Shown here piece by piece: positions 43,401 to 51,577 of a DNA stretch of 64,000 nt. The notes under the pieces were generated by a model that saw nothing but the letters and a program-made list of their open reading frames with translations, made no database searches and was not told where the DNA came from. The translations under genes were made by a program, and so were the position numbers. The DNA lies in the NCBI GenBank assembly GCA_051880615.1, contig JBJEOH010000028.1, positions 68,528 to 132,527 of the forward strand, read 5' to 3'. This DNA is from UBA7067 sp051880615 (GTDB lineage Bacteria; Bacillota; Clostridia; Oscillospirales; Acutalibacteraceae). Each line of letters opens with the position of its first letter. The first letter of the stretch is position 1.

Positions 43401-45205
43401 AGGTTGAGTTTACAATGACCGTTCCGTCACACGATCTTACTGTCGATAAGACGGTAAATGTTGACAATGTAAACAGCGGATTGAAGAGTGCTGTTCAGAG
43501 CAATGACACCTTTGGCTTTACTTCAACTCAGGGTGAAACAGTTAAAAATAGCTCGCTTGGAAACGGCGGACAGGTAACCTACGACAAGGTCTTCACAGTA
43601 GGCGAGAGTATGAATGTTGCTGAGTCTACCACAGACGCAAAGCTTTCGTATTCTACCAAATACACAGTTTATGATAAGGTTTCCGGTGATACTATTGTTT
43701 CAGGCGACGGTTTAACCTCGAATTCCTTCAAGTATATAAACTCTAAAGAAGATAAAAACGAGCAGACCAGCTTGCAGGCGCATTTTGAGAACACGGCGCT
43801 TACATCATCGCTGAAGGTATCAAAAGATCTTGTTGACAAAGATAATGCAGCTATTAATAACAACGAATCGTCGTTTAACTTTAGCATAGGTTTTGATTTA
43901 AACAATTCAGGCAAATATACAAATTATGATCTGAACTATAAGCTTTATAACGATGACGGTACAGATGTTGTAAACCCGCTTACAGGTATTAATTCCTACA
44001 CCGCAACAGATGGCAAATTTGCAATTACTGCACAGCAGTATGTTGTGTTTGAGGGAATTCCGCAGGGTGCAAAATATAAGGTTAATGAAACTTCGCTTGC
44101 GCCGGGATATTCAATTTACAAGATTAACGGCAGCGAGTATTCCAACCCTGAGTTTGAGGGTACAGTCGGAACATCACAAAGCGCAGACAGTGAAGTCAGT
44201 GAAATCAGTGAAGTCAAATTTGTAAACAAATTTATTCCGATTGAGTCGAATCTTCAGGCGTTCAAGAATCTTGACAATTCGCCTTACAGCGGCACAGATT
44301 TTACCTTTACTCAGACCTTGCTTTACTGTGATAATACCGATGTAAGTGAGAACACATACGGTGATTACAATGATACTCAGAGCAATGTATCAAGCGGTAA
44401 TGTAACGTTTAAAAATATCACTTATGGAAAAACCGGTTTTTACTACTATTCAATAACCGAGGGATTGAGTGACGGTGTGGATTCCGGCAAGTATGTTATG
44501 GATGCTACATCAACATATTATGCGCAGGTTCAGGTTACAACCGATACAAACGGGCTGCTTACCGTTATAAAGAAATACTATAAAAATTACGATCCGACAA
44601 CTCATACAGTTTCCGATGAAATAACCGGTGTGCCTACATTCAACAACCAGACCGCTACTAAATATACCGATGTTTCATTTATAAAGCAGGATGAAAACGA
44701 CAATGCGCTTGGTGGCGCTGAGTTCACGCTCTACACTGATGCAGCTTGCACAACGAAGGCAACAGAAAATAACGCCAGCAAGGCAGATTTAGGCTTTACT
44801 AATCCGGTAACATCTGCTCAGACCACAGGCTTGGTAACATTCACAAAGCTTAAATATCAACCGAGTGTATCAGGCAATGTCAAGGCGACCTACTACTTCA
44901 AGGAGACCAAAGCTCCAAACGGCTATCAGCTTTTAACAGGCACATTCATGATTGAGATTATGGGCGAGAATAACTATGTTATCTCATATATGGGACCGGG
45001 AGATAATGAATATTCTCCACTTAACGATTCCTATACTGTAATAAACCTCAAGCAACCCGAACTCCCAATCGCAGGCGGTGTTGGCGTGACAATGTTATAT
45101 GTTCTCGGTGTGCTCGCTGTAGTCATAGCAGGCACAGCGTTCATTCTCTATAAAAAGAGAATAAATCTTCTTGCATTGGCAAAACAGTTGATTAACCGCA
45201 AGTAA
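40466..45205 (+). CDS. Sortase-anchored pilus tip adhesin with CBM26-like and fibro-slime-like domains
   Basis: Surface protein of about 1,580 residues. A signal peptide (about 15-40) is followed by a CBM26-like starch-binding module (about 116-195: YAYYWGGG, TAWPGASM, NQSSDQTID). Then come a long unrecognised region, a Pro/Thr linker near 595, and a fibro-slime-like domain (about 730-995: FDYSGDDDLWVYI, LVLDLGGDHK). From about 1000 on lie Cna-B/FctA-like and SpaA-like repeats (SGTDFTFTQTLLY; LGGAEFTLYTD; YYFKETKAPNGYQ). It ends in LPIAG (about 1533), a hydrophobic helix and a basic tail. ATG 40466 is chosen because GGGAG is too close to the ATG at 40457. By size and position it is the tip protein of the pilus whose shaft gene follows. 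Confidence 0.85.
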   Translation: MTRKARSHDVLGKLSAFSMAVILLLSIFVPMFASTVNAGAAASDSYTGEIYIDLSLNSEWLEYAKSGNLKVGSNEITQVGDSTSTLFKTTASASYSGNVKLNYSYTIADPAEGKSRVYLKSNTYGEKPYAYYWGGGVTTTAWPGASMTMLKSGFYYFDYPSAATSIIFSNGSNSNQSSDQTIDKTNSVFNGSDWEALNTADITTTHTATIALTERTTDANNKLYVLADGSLQWSKYNDDVTSRTYSGDTVTVKLYAPGWTNHQVVFDVDEPNPAQWKTSDMTAASATASNGQTVYYYEVQVPVGSAFYFQPNTNLKTDNLTVPADNVNLYYNVEKNAWVTIDSLVVIADYTVPSNWGDQSNIVGVKATYFDYLSDNEINNSQWLNTPSNGDWFQFGQFNKYISDIAAANSTWSYPLYFGNFYKYDDGKPTDYASAKNGLTRYSDTSSYLYAINNSNGMAKAGGNYYQSLMGLAYPTLDANGDIQAAAGVKMPYFDAAALQKSNVAKVVDSYFPFKATTDAVTGVTTYSFNSTNATDNVYFAWDNDVPKYVNYGAGTAYGVMDAGGSYGGSNGYGIFPFNSKVTSMPKLETEEPVETPTEAPTYAAPSGGAPTLYKYARADGNGEIPKDEANLSQAMEWNSQYGYYYLKITDNTGPLFNIEYQGTMYYKATKNAYANGIYVDATWSGWTNIFSTGHGFNEYYIIFEPKNKVICPVSALSGSGSGSGGTPSGDTYTRYNSSNLDFGFGIRLDIDFRVPAYGTVDGTENGTPVTFDYSGDDDLWVYISDDSGKSNLVLDLGGDHKQASGSINFKTMSATANDVFANYAVASSSDLPTVPDGDFWVKTDYQYFCIEVWENKTGGTENNSKYWIDPYERSAGYAKFHLSQFTTNTLGIFSKWQNTDGYLANSQQITLANLNGKIWNADDATEYTGETSGATNLGAVTTYFNGSTEATANYLDPNKTYHMTVFYMERGQAESNFKVEFTMTVPSHDLTVDKTVNVDNVNSGLKSAVQSNDTFGFTSTQGETVKNSSLGNGGQVTYDKVFTVGESMNVAESTTDAKLSYSTKYTVYDKVSGDTIVSGDGLTSNSFKYINSKEDKNEQTSLQAHFENTALTSSLKVSKDLVDKDNAAINNNESSFNFSIGFDLNNSGKYTNYDLNYKLYNDDGTDVVNPLTGINSYTATDGKFAITAQQYVVFEGIPQGAKYKVNETSLAPGYSIYKINGSEYSNPEFEGTVGTSQSADSEVSEISEVKFVNKFIPIESNLQAFKNLDNSPYSGTDFTFTQTLLYCDNTDVSENTYGDYNDTQSNVSSGNVTFKNITYGKTGFYYYSITEGLSDGVDSGKYVMDATSTYYAQVQVTTDTNGLLTVIKKYYKNYDPTTHTVSDEITGVPTFNNQTATKYTDVSFIKQDENDNALGGAEFTLYTDAACTTKATENNASKADLGFTNPVTSAQTTGLVTFTKLKYQPSVSGNVKATYYFKETKAPNGYQLLTGTFMIEIMGENNYVISYMGPGDNEYSPLNDSYTVINLKQPELPIAGGVGVTMLYVLGVLAVVIAGTAFILYKKRINLLALAKQLINRK

Positions 45206-45244
45206 AAAATGTTTAAATTTCATTTAAAATGTTTTCAAATTCTA

Positions 45245-45389
45245 TTGCAGTTTTTTGCAAAATGGAGTAAACTCAATTAAGAAGACATTTTATAAGTGCA
45301 ACAGCCGGCGGCGCATTGCCGCACGGCGGTTGAATAACGGTATTTATCCCGAAAGGGATTTATATAAGCACTGAACGGTTTTTCCGTTC
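45245..45389 (+). promoter_or_regulatory. Promoter and structured leader of the major pilin gene
   Basis: TTGCAG (45245-45250), 17-bp spacer and TAAACT (45268-45273) may start a pilin transcript. The leader holds three hairpins: a GC-rich 9-bp stem with one bulge (45304-45327), ATCCC-GAAA-GGGAT (45346-45359) and GAACGG-TTTTT-CCGTTC (45373-45389). None is followed by a T-run, so they are more likely stabilising or regulatory than terminating. Confidence 0.5.
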
Positions 45390-45456
45390 GGAATAAAACA
45401 GGTTTTAATTTTTTCGTGGAAATTAAAATTAAAATTTAAGAAAGGATGATTTCAAA

Positions 45457-47445
45457 ATGAAAATCACAAAGAAAATCACGAGTATTGTGCTTGCACTCCT
45501 GCTCGCAGTTTCAGCTTTCGCAGGTCTTGCAATCACAGCAAATGCGGCAACCGCATCAGGCGAATACACTTTGAAAGTGTATAAACAAGATGTTACTTAT
45601 GATGCTTCTACTATGACAGGTGCTGACTATGGAAACAATATAGGTAACACCAGTAGTTCTGTTGGCGAAGAAGTAACGATAACCAATTATAAGGGACTCA
45701 ATGGAGTAACATTTAAAGCGTATTATCAGGGCAATCTGACAACTAGAGAACCTGCTACTCCTGACCTTACAAAAATTTCTTTAACAGCTACAACAGCTAC
45801 AGTTGGTGGAGTAGATGGTGTTGCAACTTTTACTGTTGACGGTTCATCTTCAAAGCCTTATGGTCTTTACTATGTTGTTGAGACGAGCAGCCCTTACAAG
45901 GTAGATGTTCAGGCAAAACCGTTCTATGTTTATCTTCCAACAACAAACAGAGGTGGAGATGGCTTTTTAAGAACTACTAATGTTTATCCTAAGAACCTCA
46001 CAACACTTGGCGGCTCTACTCTTACAAAAACTGTAAATGCAAGTGCTTATGATCATAGTAAGATTTCTCAGGCTCCGCAGTTTGAACTCAAGGATTCAGC
46101 TGGTAATGTAATCGTGACTTATACACTTGCCGATAAGGTCAATGATACTCCTTCTGCTGTTGTAACTACTTTTGATGCAGATTCACAGGCAGAGCTTGTT
46201 AAAAAGTATAGTACTGTTACAGCTAGTGTAGAAAATGGTATTATGGTTGTTAACGGTCTTCCTACTGACAAAACTTATAATGCTGATGGTAGTATTGCTT
46301 TAGCCACAGATGCTACATATACATGGCATGAGTCAAGACCTACAATATTAGACGGTGCAACTGATGCACTTCCTGTAGCAACTGATCAGACATTTACAGT
46401 TAAGGTTGGCTATGGTTCAACTGCTGCGATTAAGGACAATGCTGGTGTTACTACAAACGTAGTTGCATCTGATAATGATGATGACGATAAGACAATGGAC
46501 AACTCAAAGCTTCCGACTATTACAAAGGTAGCTGATGTTGAAACTCAGACAATCGGCAAAAATGTTGTTTGGACAATTACTCCGATCGTTCCGGATGATA
46601 TTGACTCTTATGTAACTTACAATGTAACTGATGTTATTGATGGAAAACTTGATTTTTCATACAGTGACACTGATAAAACAGCTGTAGTAGTACGTGCAAC
46701 GTTAGCTGCAGACAAGGGTACATTTACTGAGGGTACTGATTACACTGTTTCTTATGACTCTACTTCAAGAAAATTTACATTTGACACAACTCAGGCTGGT
46801 AGACAGAAGCTTAAGGGTGCTACTGAACTTAAAATTGAACTTACAACACAGATAAATGCAAACGCTGTAGTTAACACTGATATTGAGAATAAAGCAACTT
46901 TGACTTATGAGAATCAGTATGGTGTAACTGGTACCCCTGATTCTAAAGATACTGTTAAAACCGGTGGCTTTATAGGTCTTAAGTATGAAAACGTAAATTC
47001 AACTGAAGAAAAGGGTCTCGCTGGAGCAGAGTTTGAACTTTTTGAGGATGCAAATAAGACAACTAAGATTTCATTTGTATACGCTGATGGCGTTTACACT
47101 GTATGCAAGGCTGGTACCGAAGGAGCTGTATCTAAAATAACTTCTGAAAATGATGGTACATTTAATGTAAAGGGTCTTGCTTATGGTACATACACTTTAG
47201 TTGAGACTCAAGCACCTGCAGGTTATCAGCTTTATAGCGGAGATATTTCAGTTAACGTAGATGCAACTTCTTATGATAGTAATGCTATCCTTGCTGATAA
47301 TAAGGTTGTCAATGTACCAACTCCTGACCTCCCGCTCACAGGTGGTATGGGTACAATCCTCTTCACAGTTGCAGGTCTTGCCCTCATCGGCGGCGGTGCA
47401 TTCTTCTTCATTCGTTCAAGAAAGACAAGAAAAGAGGAAATCTGA
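45457..47445 (+). CDS. Major pilin (SpaA-type backbone subunit)
   Basis: Shaft subunit polymerised by class C sortase, 662 residues. Signal peptide cleaved after ANA (about 30). The pilin motif NVYPKN supplies Lys about 179 for the inter-subunit bond. A D2-type isopeptide domain spans about 355-500 (VWTITPIVPDDIDSYVTY, KATLTYENQYG). A C-terminal SpaA/Cna-B domain (about 507-605) has GAEFELFED and the E-box YTLVETQAPAGYQ (Glu about 583). Sorting signal LPLTG (625-629), hydrophobic helix and basic tail end it. AGAAAGGATG lies ahead of the ATG. Codon use is rich in T- and A-ending codons compared with neighbours, perhaps from high expression or separate origin. Confidence 0.93.
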   Translation: MKITKKITSIVLALLLAVSAFAGLAITANAATASGEYTLKVYKQDVTYDASTMTGADYGNNIGNTSSSVGEEVTITNYKGLNGVTFKAYYQGNLTTREPATPDLTKISLTATTATVGGVDGVATFTVDGSSSKPYGLYYVVETSSPYKVDVQAKPFYVYLPTTNRGGDGFLRTTNVYPKNLTTLGGSTLTKTVNASAYDHSKISQAPQFELKDSAGNVIVTYTLADKVNDTPSAVVTTFDADSQAELVKKYSTVTASVENGIMVVNGLPTDKTYNADGSIALATDATYTWHESRPTILDGATDALPVATDQTFTVKVGYGSTAAIKDNAGVTTNVVASDNDDDDKTMDNSKLPTITKVADVETQTIGKNVVWTITPIVPDDIDSYVTYNVTDVIDGKLDFSYSDTDKTAVVVRATLAADKGTFTEGTDYTVSYDSTSRKFTFDTTQAGRQKLKGATELKIELTTQINANAVVNTDIENKATLTYENQYGVTGTPDSKDTVKTGGFIGLKYENVNSTEEKGLAGAEFELFEDANKTTKISFVYADGVYTVCKAGTEGAVSKITSENDGTFNVKGLAYGTYTLVETQAPAGYQLYSGDISVNVDATSYDSNAILADNKVVNVPTPDLPLTGGMGTILFTVAGLALIGGGAFFFIRSRKTRKEEI

Positions 47446-47498
47446 TTATAATCTCAGATTATAATTAAAACAAAATATTGTCGCTTTGCGGCTTGCGG

Positions 47499-47527
47499 CA
47501 GACAGGGGATTTTCCCCTGTCTGTTTT
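47499..47527 (+). terminator. Intrinsic terminator between pilin and sortase genes
   Basis: 11-bp perfect stem (47499-47509 with 47513-47523), 3-nt loop and TTTT. Because the sortases follow on the same strand only 50 nt later without a strong promoter of their own, it probably acts as a partial terminator lowering sortase expression. Confidence 0.75.
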
Positions 47528-47577
47528 GCAAATTTATAAAACTGATTATACCCTATCATTTATTGCCGAGGTACAAT

Positions 47578-48618
47578 ATGAGTAAAGAAAAAAACCAAAA
47601 TTTAAAAGAAAAGAAAAATAATAAAAATCAAAAGAACTCTAAGCTTTCAAAAAAAATCATTGGCTCGGTGCTGGTTGTTGCAGGTTTAGCTGTTTTGTTT
47701 TATCCTTCCCTTGGCAATATTATTTCGTATTTTCAGCAGATAAGCGTTGTAGCCGAATATGAACAGCAGGTTGCTAAGCTTACCAAGAAAGAAGTGCGCC
47801 TTCAAAAGGAGCTTGCCGTTGAATATAATAAAACTCTCGGACAAGTAACCCTGCAGGATCCTTTTGAAAACGCATCCGACCCGACCGATGAAACCAAGCC
47901 CACCGAAAAGGAACAGACCATAGACGAGTATTACGAGATGCTCAGCCTAAACAACGAGCATATGATGGGCTTTATAAAAATTCCCGAAATTACCCTTACC
48001 TGCCCGATTTATCACGGCGCAACTGAGGCGCAACTCCAAAAAGGGGTAGGACACCTCAAGGGAACATCTCTGCCTGTCGGCGGAGCGGGAACGCACTGCG
48101 TGTTGACTGGTCATACCGGAGTGCCCGGCAATATGCTCTTTACCGACCTCGATAAGCTTGAGGTAGGGGATAAGTTTTATCTGCATATTCTTGACGAGGT
48201 TCTTGCCTATAAAATCGACCAAATCAAGGTTGTTGAGCCAAGCGATACATCCCAACTGCAAATTGACCGTGATAAGGATTTATGCACCCTTGTAACCTGC
48301 ACACCATACGGTATTAACTCACACAGACTTCTTGTGCGCGGCGAACGCTGCGACTATATCGACGGTGAGGACGCTTATGAATCAGGCACTATAACCACTA
48401 CTGACGAGAACGGCAATGTTATTACAAAGCGAGTAGACGGCGGCAGTGACGAAGTAAATGTGGGCGGTATGCTCGTGCCTAAGTGGGTAGTCTGGCTGAC
48501 AATTCCTATTGGGGCATTGATTGTTATTCTTATTGTTGTTATAATAGTCAGAAGAAGCCTGCGGAAGAAGCGCAGGACGGAGGTCAAGGCGGATGAAAAA
48601 GAAGGAAAAGAAAACTGA
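47578..48618 (+). CDS. Class C sortase (pilin polymerase), first of two
   Basis: Membrane cysteine transpeptidase that joins pilin subunits. 346 residues, with a Lys/Asn-rich N-terminus, a membrane helix (about 26-46), the class C lid motif DPF (about 94-96), catalytic His about 179 in LTGHTGVPG, Cys about 241 in TLVTCTPYG and Arg about 250 in SHRLLVRG. A second helix (about 299-321) and a basic tail are typical of SrtC. His is followed by TG where RG is usual. The frame opens at TTG 47563, but GAGG is 6 nt before ATG 47578. It overlaps the second sortase by 26 nt. Confidence 0.94.
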   Translation: MSKEKNQNLKEKKNNKNQKNSKLSKKIIGSVLVVAGLAVLFYPSLGNIISYFQQISVVAEYEQQVAKLTKKEVRLQKELAVEYNKTLGQVTLQDPFENASDPTDETKPTEKEQTIDEYYEMLSLNNEHMMGFIKIPEITLTCPIYHGATEAQLQKGVGHLKGTSLPVGGAGTHCVLTGHTGVPGNMLFTDLDKLEVGDKFYLHILDEVLAYKIDQIKVVEPSDTSQLQIDRDKDLCTLVTCTPYGINSHRLLVRGERCDYIDGEDAYESGTITTTDENGNVITKRVDGGSDEVNVGGMLVPKWVVWLTIPIGALIVILIVVIIVRRSLRKKRRTEVKADEKEGKEN

Positions 48619-49408
48619 GACAACGCCGAAAAAGAAGATGCCGAAAAGTAAAAAGCTGATGATAACATCTGTGGCATTTTTAATTGCAGGGCTGGGTGTG
48701 TTCTTTTACCCGGGTATTGCGAAGCTCTTCACGAGCTTTGAGCAGAACGCTGTTATTGATGAATTTAAGCGCAATCTTGACAGCATCGGCAACCCTACAG
48801 CCCCTGAACCTGATAATGAAAACTCTGACACACCCTTGCTCGGTGCCGACGAGGCGGAAAACAACAAAAGCTACGACCCGAAGCTCCTTGCGCGCCTTTA
48901 CAGCGACATTGTAAAATACAATAAAGAACTTTATGAGTCAGGGCAGAATCTGCTCGACCCGTTCTGCTACGCTCAGGAGAGCTTCAACTTAGCGCAGTAC
49001 AGCGTTTACGATTATGTTTTCGGCTATATATCAGCTCCAAGTATTGACCTTAATATGCCGATTTATCTCGGTGCGAGCGACTATAATATGTGGCTTGGCG
49101 CAGCACAGATGACGGGAACATCTATCCCGATCGGCGGTATAAACACGAATGCGGTTATAGCCGGTCACAGAGGAGTTATCAACAAGGTGATGTTTGATAA
49201 TATCGTGTTTCTGAACGAGGGCGACTCGGTGTATGTTACGAATCTGTGGGATAAGCTTGAATATAAGGTTGTAAAAACCGAGGTGATTTTGCCGACTGAG
49301 TCCGACAAGGTTAAAATTCAGAAGGGAAAGGATATGCTCACGCTTATCACCTGCCACCCTTACGGTTATTCCGACTACCGCTATGTAGTTTACTGCGAGA
49401 GAAAGTAA
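48593..49408 (+). CDS. Class C sortase, second of two
   Basis: 271-residue sortase with a basic N-terminus, membrane helix (about 21-43), a lid-like DPF motif (about 122-124), His about 192 in IAGHRG, Cys about 254 in TLITCHPYG and Arg about 263 in YRYVVYCER. Unlike its neighbour it lacks a C-terminal membrane helix. GGAGG is 9 nt before the ATG, inside the first sortase gene. Two sortases for two sorting signals (LPIAG and LPLTG) suggest a division of labour, for instance shaft polymerisation versus tip attachment; this is inference. Confidence 0.93.
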   Translation: MKKKEKKTETTPKKKMPKSKKLMITSVAFLIAGLGVFFYPGIAKLFTSFEQNAVIDEFKRNLDSIGNPTAPEPDNENSDTPLLGADEAENNKSYDPKLLARLYSDIVKYNKELYESGQNLLDPFCYAQESFNLAQYSVYDYVFGYISAPSIDLNMPIYLGASDYNMWLGAAQMTGTSIPIGGINTNAVIAGHRGVINKVMFDNIVFLNEGDSVYVTNLWDKLEYKVVKTEVILPTESDKVKIQKGKDMLTLITCHPYGYSDYRYVVYCERK

Positions 49409-49425
49409 TGCGGCTATGCCGCATT
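49407..49425 (+). terminator. Short hairpin at the end of the second sortase gene
   Basis: 8-bp stem AATGCGGC/GCCGCATT with a 3-nt loop, starting at the stop codon, with only TTT around its end. It is followed by the low-complexity GAGTGAAGAGTGAAGAGTGG run. A weak terminator or mRNA 3' end stabiliser. Confidence 0.4.
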
Positions 49426-49512
49426 TAAGAGTGAAGAGTGAAGAGTGGAGTTTTGGTTGTCGCAGCTGTGCTGCTCTTTGAATAAAAAGATAATTTATTC
49501 CACGCATAATAC

Positions 49513-49546
49513 AAAAACCGCTGAGCAAAACGCTCAGCGGTTTTTT
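49513..49546. terminator. Bidirectional terminator between sortase and asnB genes
   Basis: Stem ACCGCTGAGC/GCTCAGCGGT extended by A/T pairs, with T-runs on both strands. It ends the pilus locus (plus) and asnB (minus). Confidence 0.9.
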
Positions 49547-49561
49547 AACTGATATTAACAT

Positions 49562-51415
49562 TTAAGCCTCTATGCCGTCAACCTTGTCGCCCTCAAAATA
49601 AATCTTGTACCATACAAGGAAGATGTAGATTGTCCATACCTTTCGGCTGTTGTCCTCCTTGAGCTGATAATGCTCATCAAGGAAGCCGATAAGCATTTCT
49701 GAGTTAAAGAACTTCTTTGCTGTGTCGGAGTTGAACATATCCTTGACAATGTTGTAGTATTTCTCGTCCTTAAGCCACTCTCTTGTCGGAACAGGGAAGC
49801 CGAGCTTCTTTTTCTGTGCCGTTTCAGGCGGCAGATGGCGCATTGCAGCCTGACGCATTGCGTACTTTGTGTTCTGCTTGTTTACTCTGAGCCTTGTCGG
49901 GATTGTCGAGGCTACCTTGAATACTTCCTTGTCGAGGAACGGTACTCTCAGTTCAAGCGAATTCGCCATACTCATTCTGTCGGCTTTGAGCAGAATATCG
50001 CCGACCATCCACATATTTATGTCGAGATACTGCATCTTTGTTTCGTCGTCATACCCCTTTGCGCGTCTGTAATACTCACGGCAGCGTCTTGCAGGGTTTG
50101 TTGCGATTGACGGGTCTTTAAGTATCTGCCTTTTCTCGTCAAGGTCATACATATATGCATTGCCGATGAATCTTTCCTCAAGCGGATGAGTTGCCCTGAT
50201 GAGGTAATCTCTGCCCTTGATGTCGGGAAGCTTTTTCATAAGCTTGCAGATTGCCTTTCTGAGCGGATACGGCACAATTTTCTGATATATCTTGAAAACT
50301 CTCGGATCGTTGTAGCAGGTGTAGCCGCCGAACAGCTCGTCAGCTCCCTCACCCGAAAGAACAACCTTAACATGCTCGCTTGCAAGCTTTGATACAAAGT
50401 AAAGCGCAATGCACGACGGATCGGCAAGCGGCTGATCCATATGGTACTGAACCTTTTTTACGCTGCCCCAGAATTCCTCTGAGCCGATAAGCTTTGAATA
50501 GTGGTCAACGCCGATTTTCTTTGACAGATTTTCAGCCCAGCTTATTTCGTTGTATCTCTTGCCGAAGTCAAAGCCTACGGTAAAGGTTTTCTGGTCAGCA
50601 AAATAAGTTGAAACATAGCTTGAGTCAACACCGCTTGAAAGGAAGCAGCCAACCTCAACATCGCTTATCTTGTGTGCGTTTACCGAGTTTTCGAAGACCT
50701 TTTCAATCTTGTCAACAGCCTCTTCCTCTGTCATATTTTCGTCGGGGTGGAAGGTAGCCTCAAAGTAGCGCTGAGTAGTTACCTTGCCGTCCTTGTACCA
50801 AAGGTAATGACCGGGCAGCAGGCAGTAAACACCCTCAAAGAAGGTTTCAGGCGGTACTGCATACTGGAACGAAAGGTAGTTGTCGAGTGTTCTGTAATTA
50901 AACTTTTTCTCGAATTTCGGGAACTGCAATATGCTCTTTATCTCTGATGCGTAGATGAAATGCTCGCCGACCTGTGTATAGTGAAGCGGCTTGATACCGA
51001 AGAAATCTCTTGCAATGAACAAGGAATGGTCAACCGTGTTGTAAATTGCAAAGCCGAACATTCCTCTGAGCCTGTCGAGAACACCCTCCTGCCACTGCTC
51101 AAAGCCGTGCAGAATAACCTCGGTGTCGGCGTTAGTTGAAAATGTATGTCCAAGCTCAATGAGCTCTTTTCTTATCTCTTTGTAATTGTATATTTCGCCG
51201 TTGAAGTTGATAACAAGGGTCTTGTCCTCGTTAAAAATCGGCTGATGACCTGCGTCAAGGTCGATAATGCTCAGTCTGCGAAAGCCCATAGAAACGAAGT
51301 CGTCCTTATAAAAGCCGTCGCTGTCAGGACCTCTGTGGGTAATGACCCTCGCCATATTCTCGATGACGCTGTCTCTGTCAACAATTTCGCCCGTAAATCC
51401 GCATATTCCACACAT
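49562..51415 (-). CDS. asnB: Asparagine synthetase (glutamine-hydrolysing)
   Basis: Makes asparagine from aspartate, glutamine and ATP. The 617-residue protein begins MCGICGFTGE with the nucleophilic Cys2 of the glutaminase domain (about 1-200; NFNGEIYNYKE, FAIYNT). The synthetase domain has the ATP loop FLSSGVDSSYVS and GEGADELFGGY. Length and order are standard for AsnB. AAAGGGAG lies before the ATG and a clean promoter is about 60 nt upstream. It is monocistronic. Confidence 0.97.
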   Translation of the reverse strand: MCGICGFTGEIVDRDSVIENMARVITHRGPDSDGFYKDDFVSMGFRRLSIIDLDAGHQPIFNEDKTLVINFNGEIYNYKEIRKELIELGHTFSTNADTEVILHGFEQWQEGVLDRLRGMFGFAIYNTVDHSLFIARDFFGIKPLHYTQVGEHFIYASEIKSILQFPKFEKKFNYRTLDNYLSFQYAVPPETFFEGVYCLLPGHYLWYKDGKVTTQRYFEATFHPDENMTEEEAVDKIEKVFENSVNAHKISDVEVGCFLSSGVDSSYVSTYFADQKTFTVGFDFGKRYNEISWAENLSKKIGVDHYSKLIGSEEFWGSVKKVQYHMDQPLADPSCIALYFVSKLASEHVKVVLSGEGADELFGGYTCYNDPRVFKIYQKIVPYPLRKAICKLMKKLPDIKGRDYLIRATHPLEERFIGNAYMYDLDEKRQILKDPSIATNPARRCREYYRRAKGYDDETKMQYLDINMWMVGDILLKADRMSMANSLELRVPFLDKEVFKVASTIPTRLRVNKQNTKYAMRQAAMRHLPPETAQKKKLGFPVPTREWLKDEKYYNIVKDMFNSDTAKKFFNSEMLIGFLDEHYQLKEDNSRKVWTIYIFLVWYKIYFEGDKVDGIEA

Positions 51416-51476
51416 AATATCGCTCCCTTTGCTGCGTTTTATCTGTCGTTCAAAATTATACTGTCTATACCGAACT

Positions 51477-51505
51477 ATTTTATCACAATATTAAAAACCT
51501 TTCAA
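51477..51505 (-). promoter_or_regulatory. Promoter of asnB
   Basis: Minus strand TTGAAA (51500-51505), 17-bp spacer and TAAAAT (51477-51482). Confidence 0.75.
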
Positions 51506-51577
51506 GTTTATTAAAAGGCTTTAATTGACAAGCTTTGGCTCTAATTAAAAAATATTATGTAAATAATGGCGGTGTAT

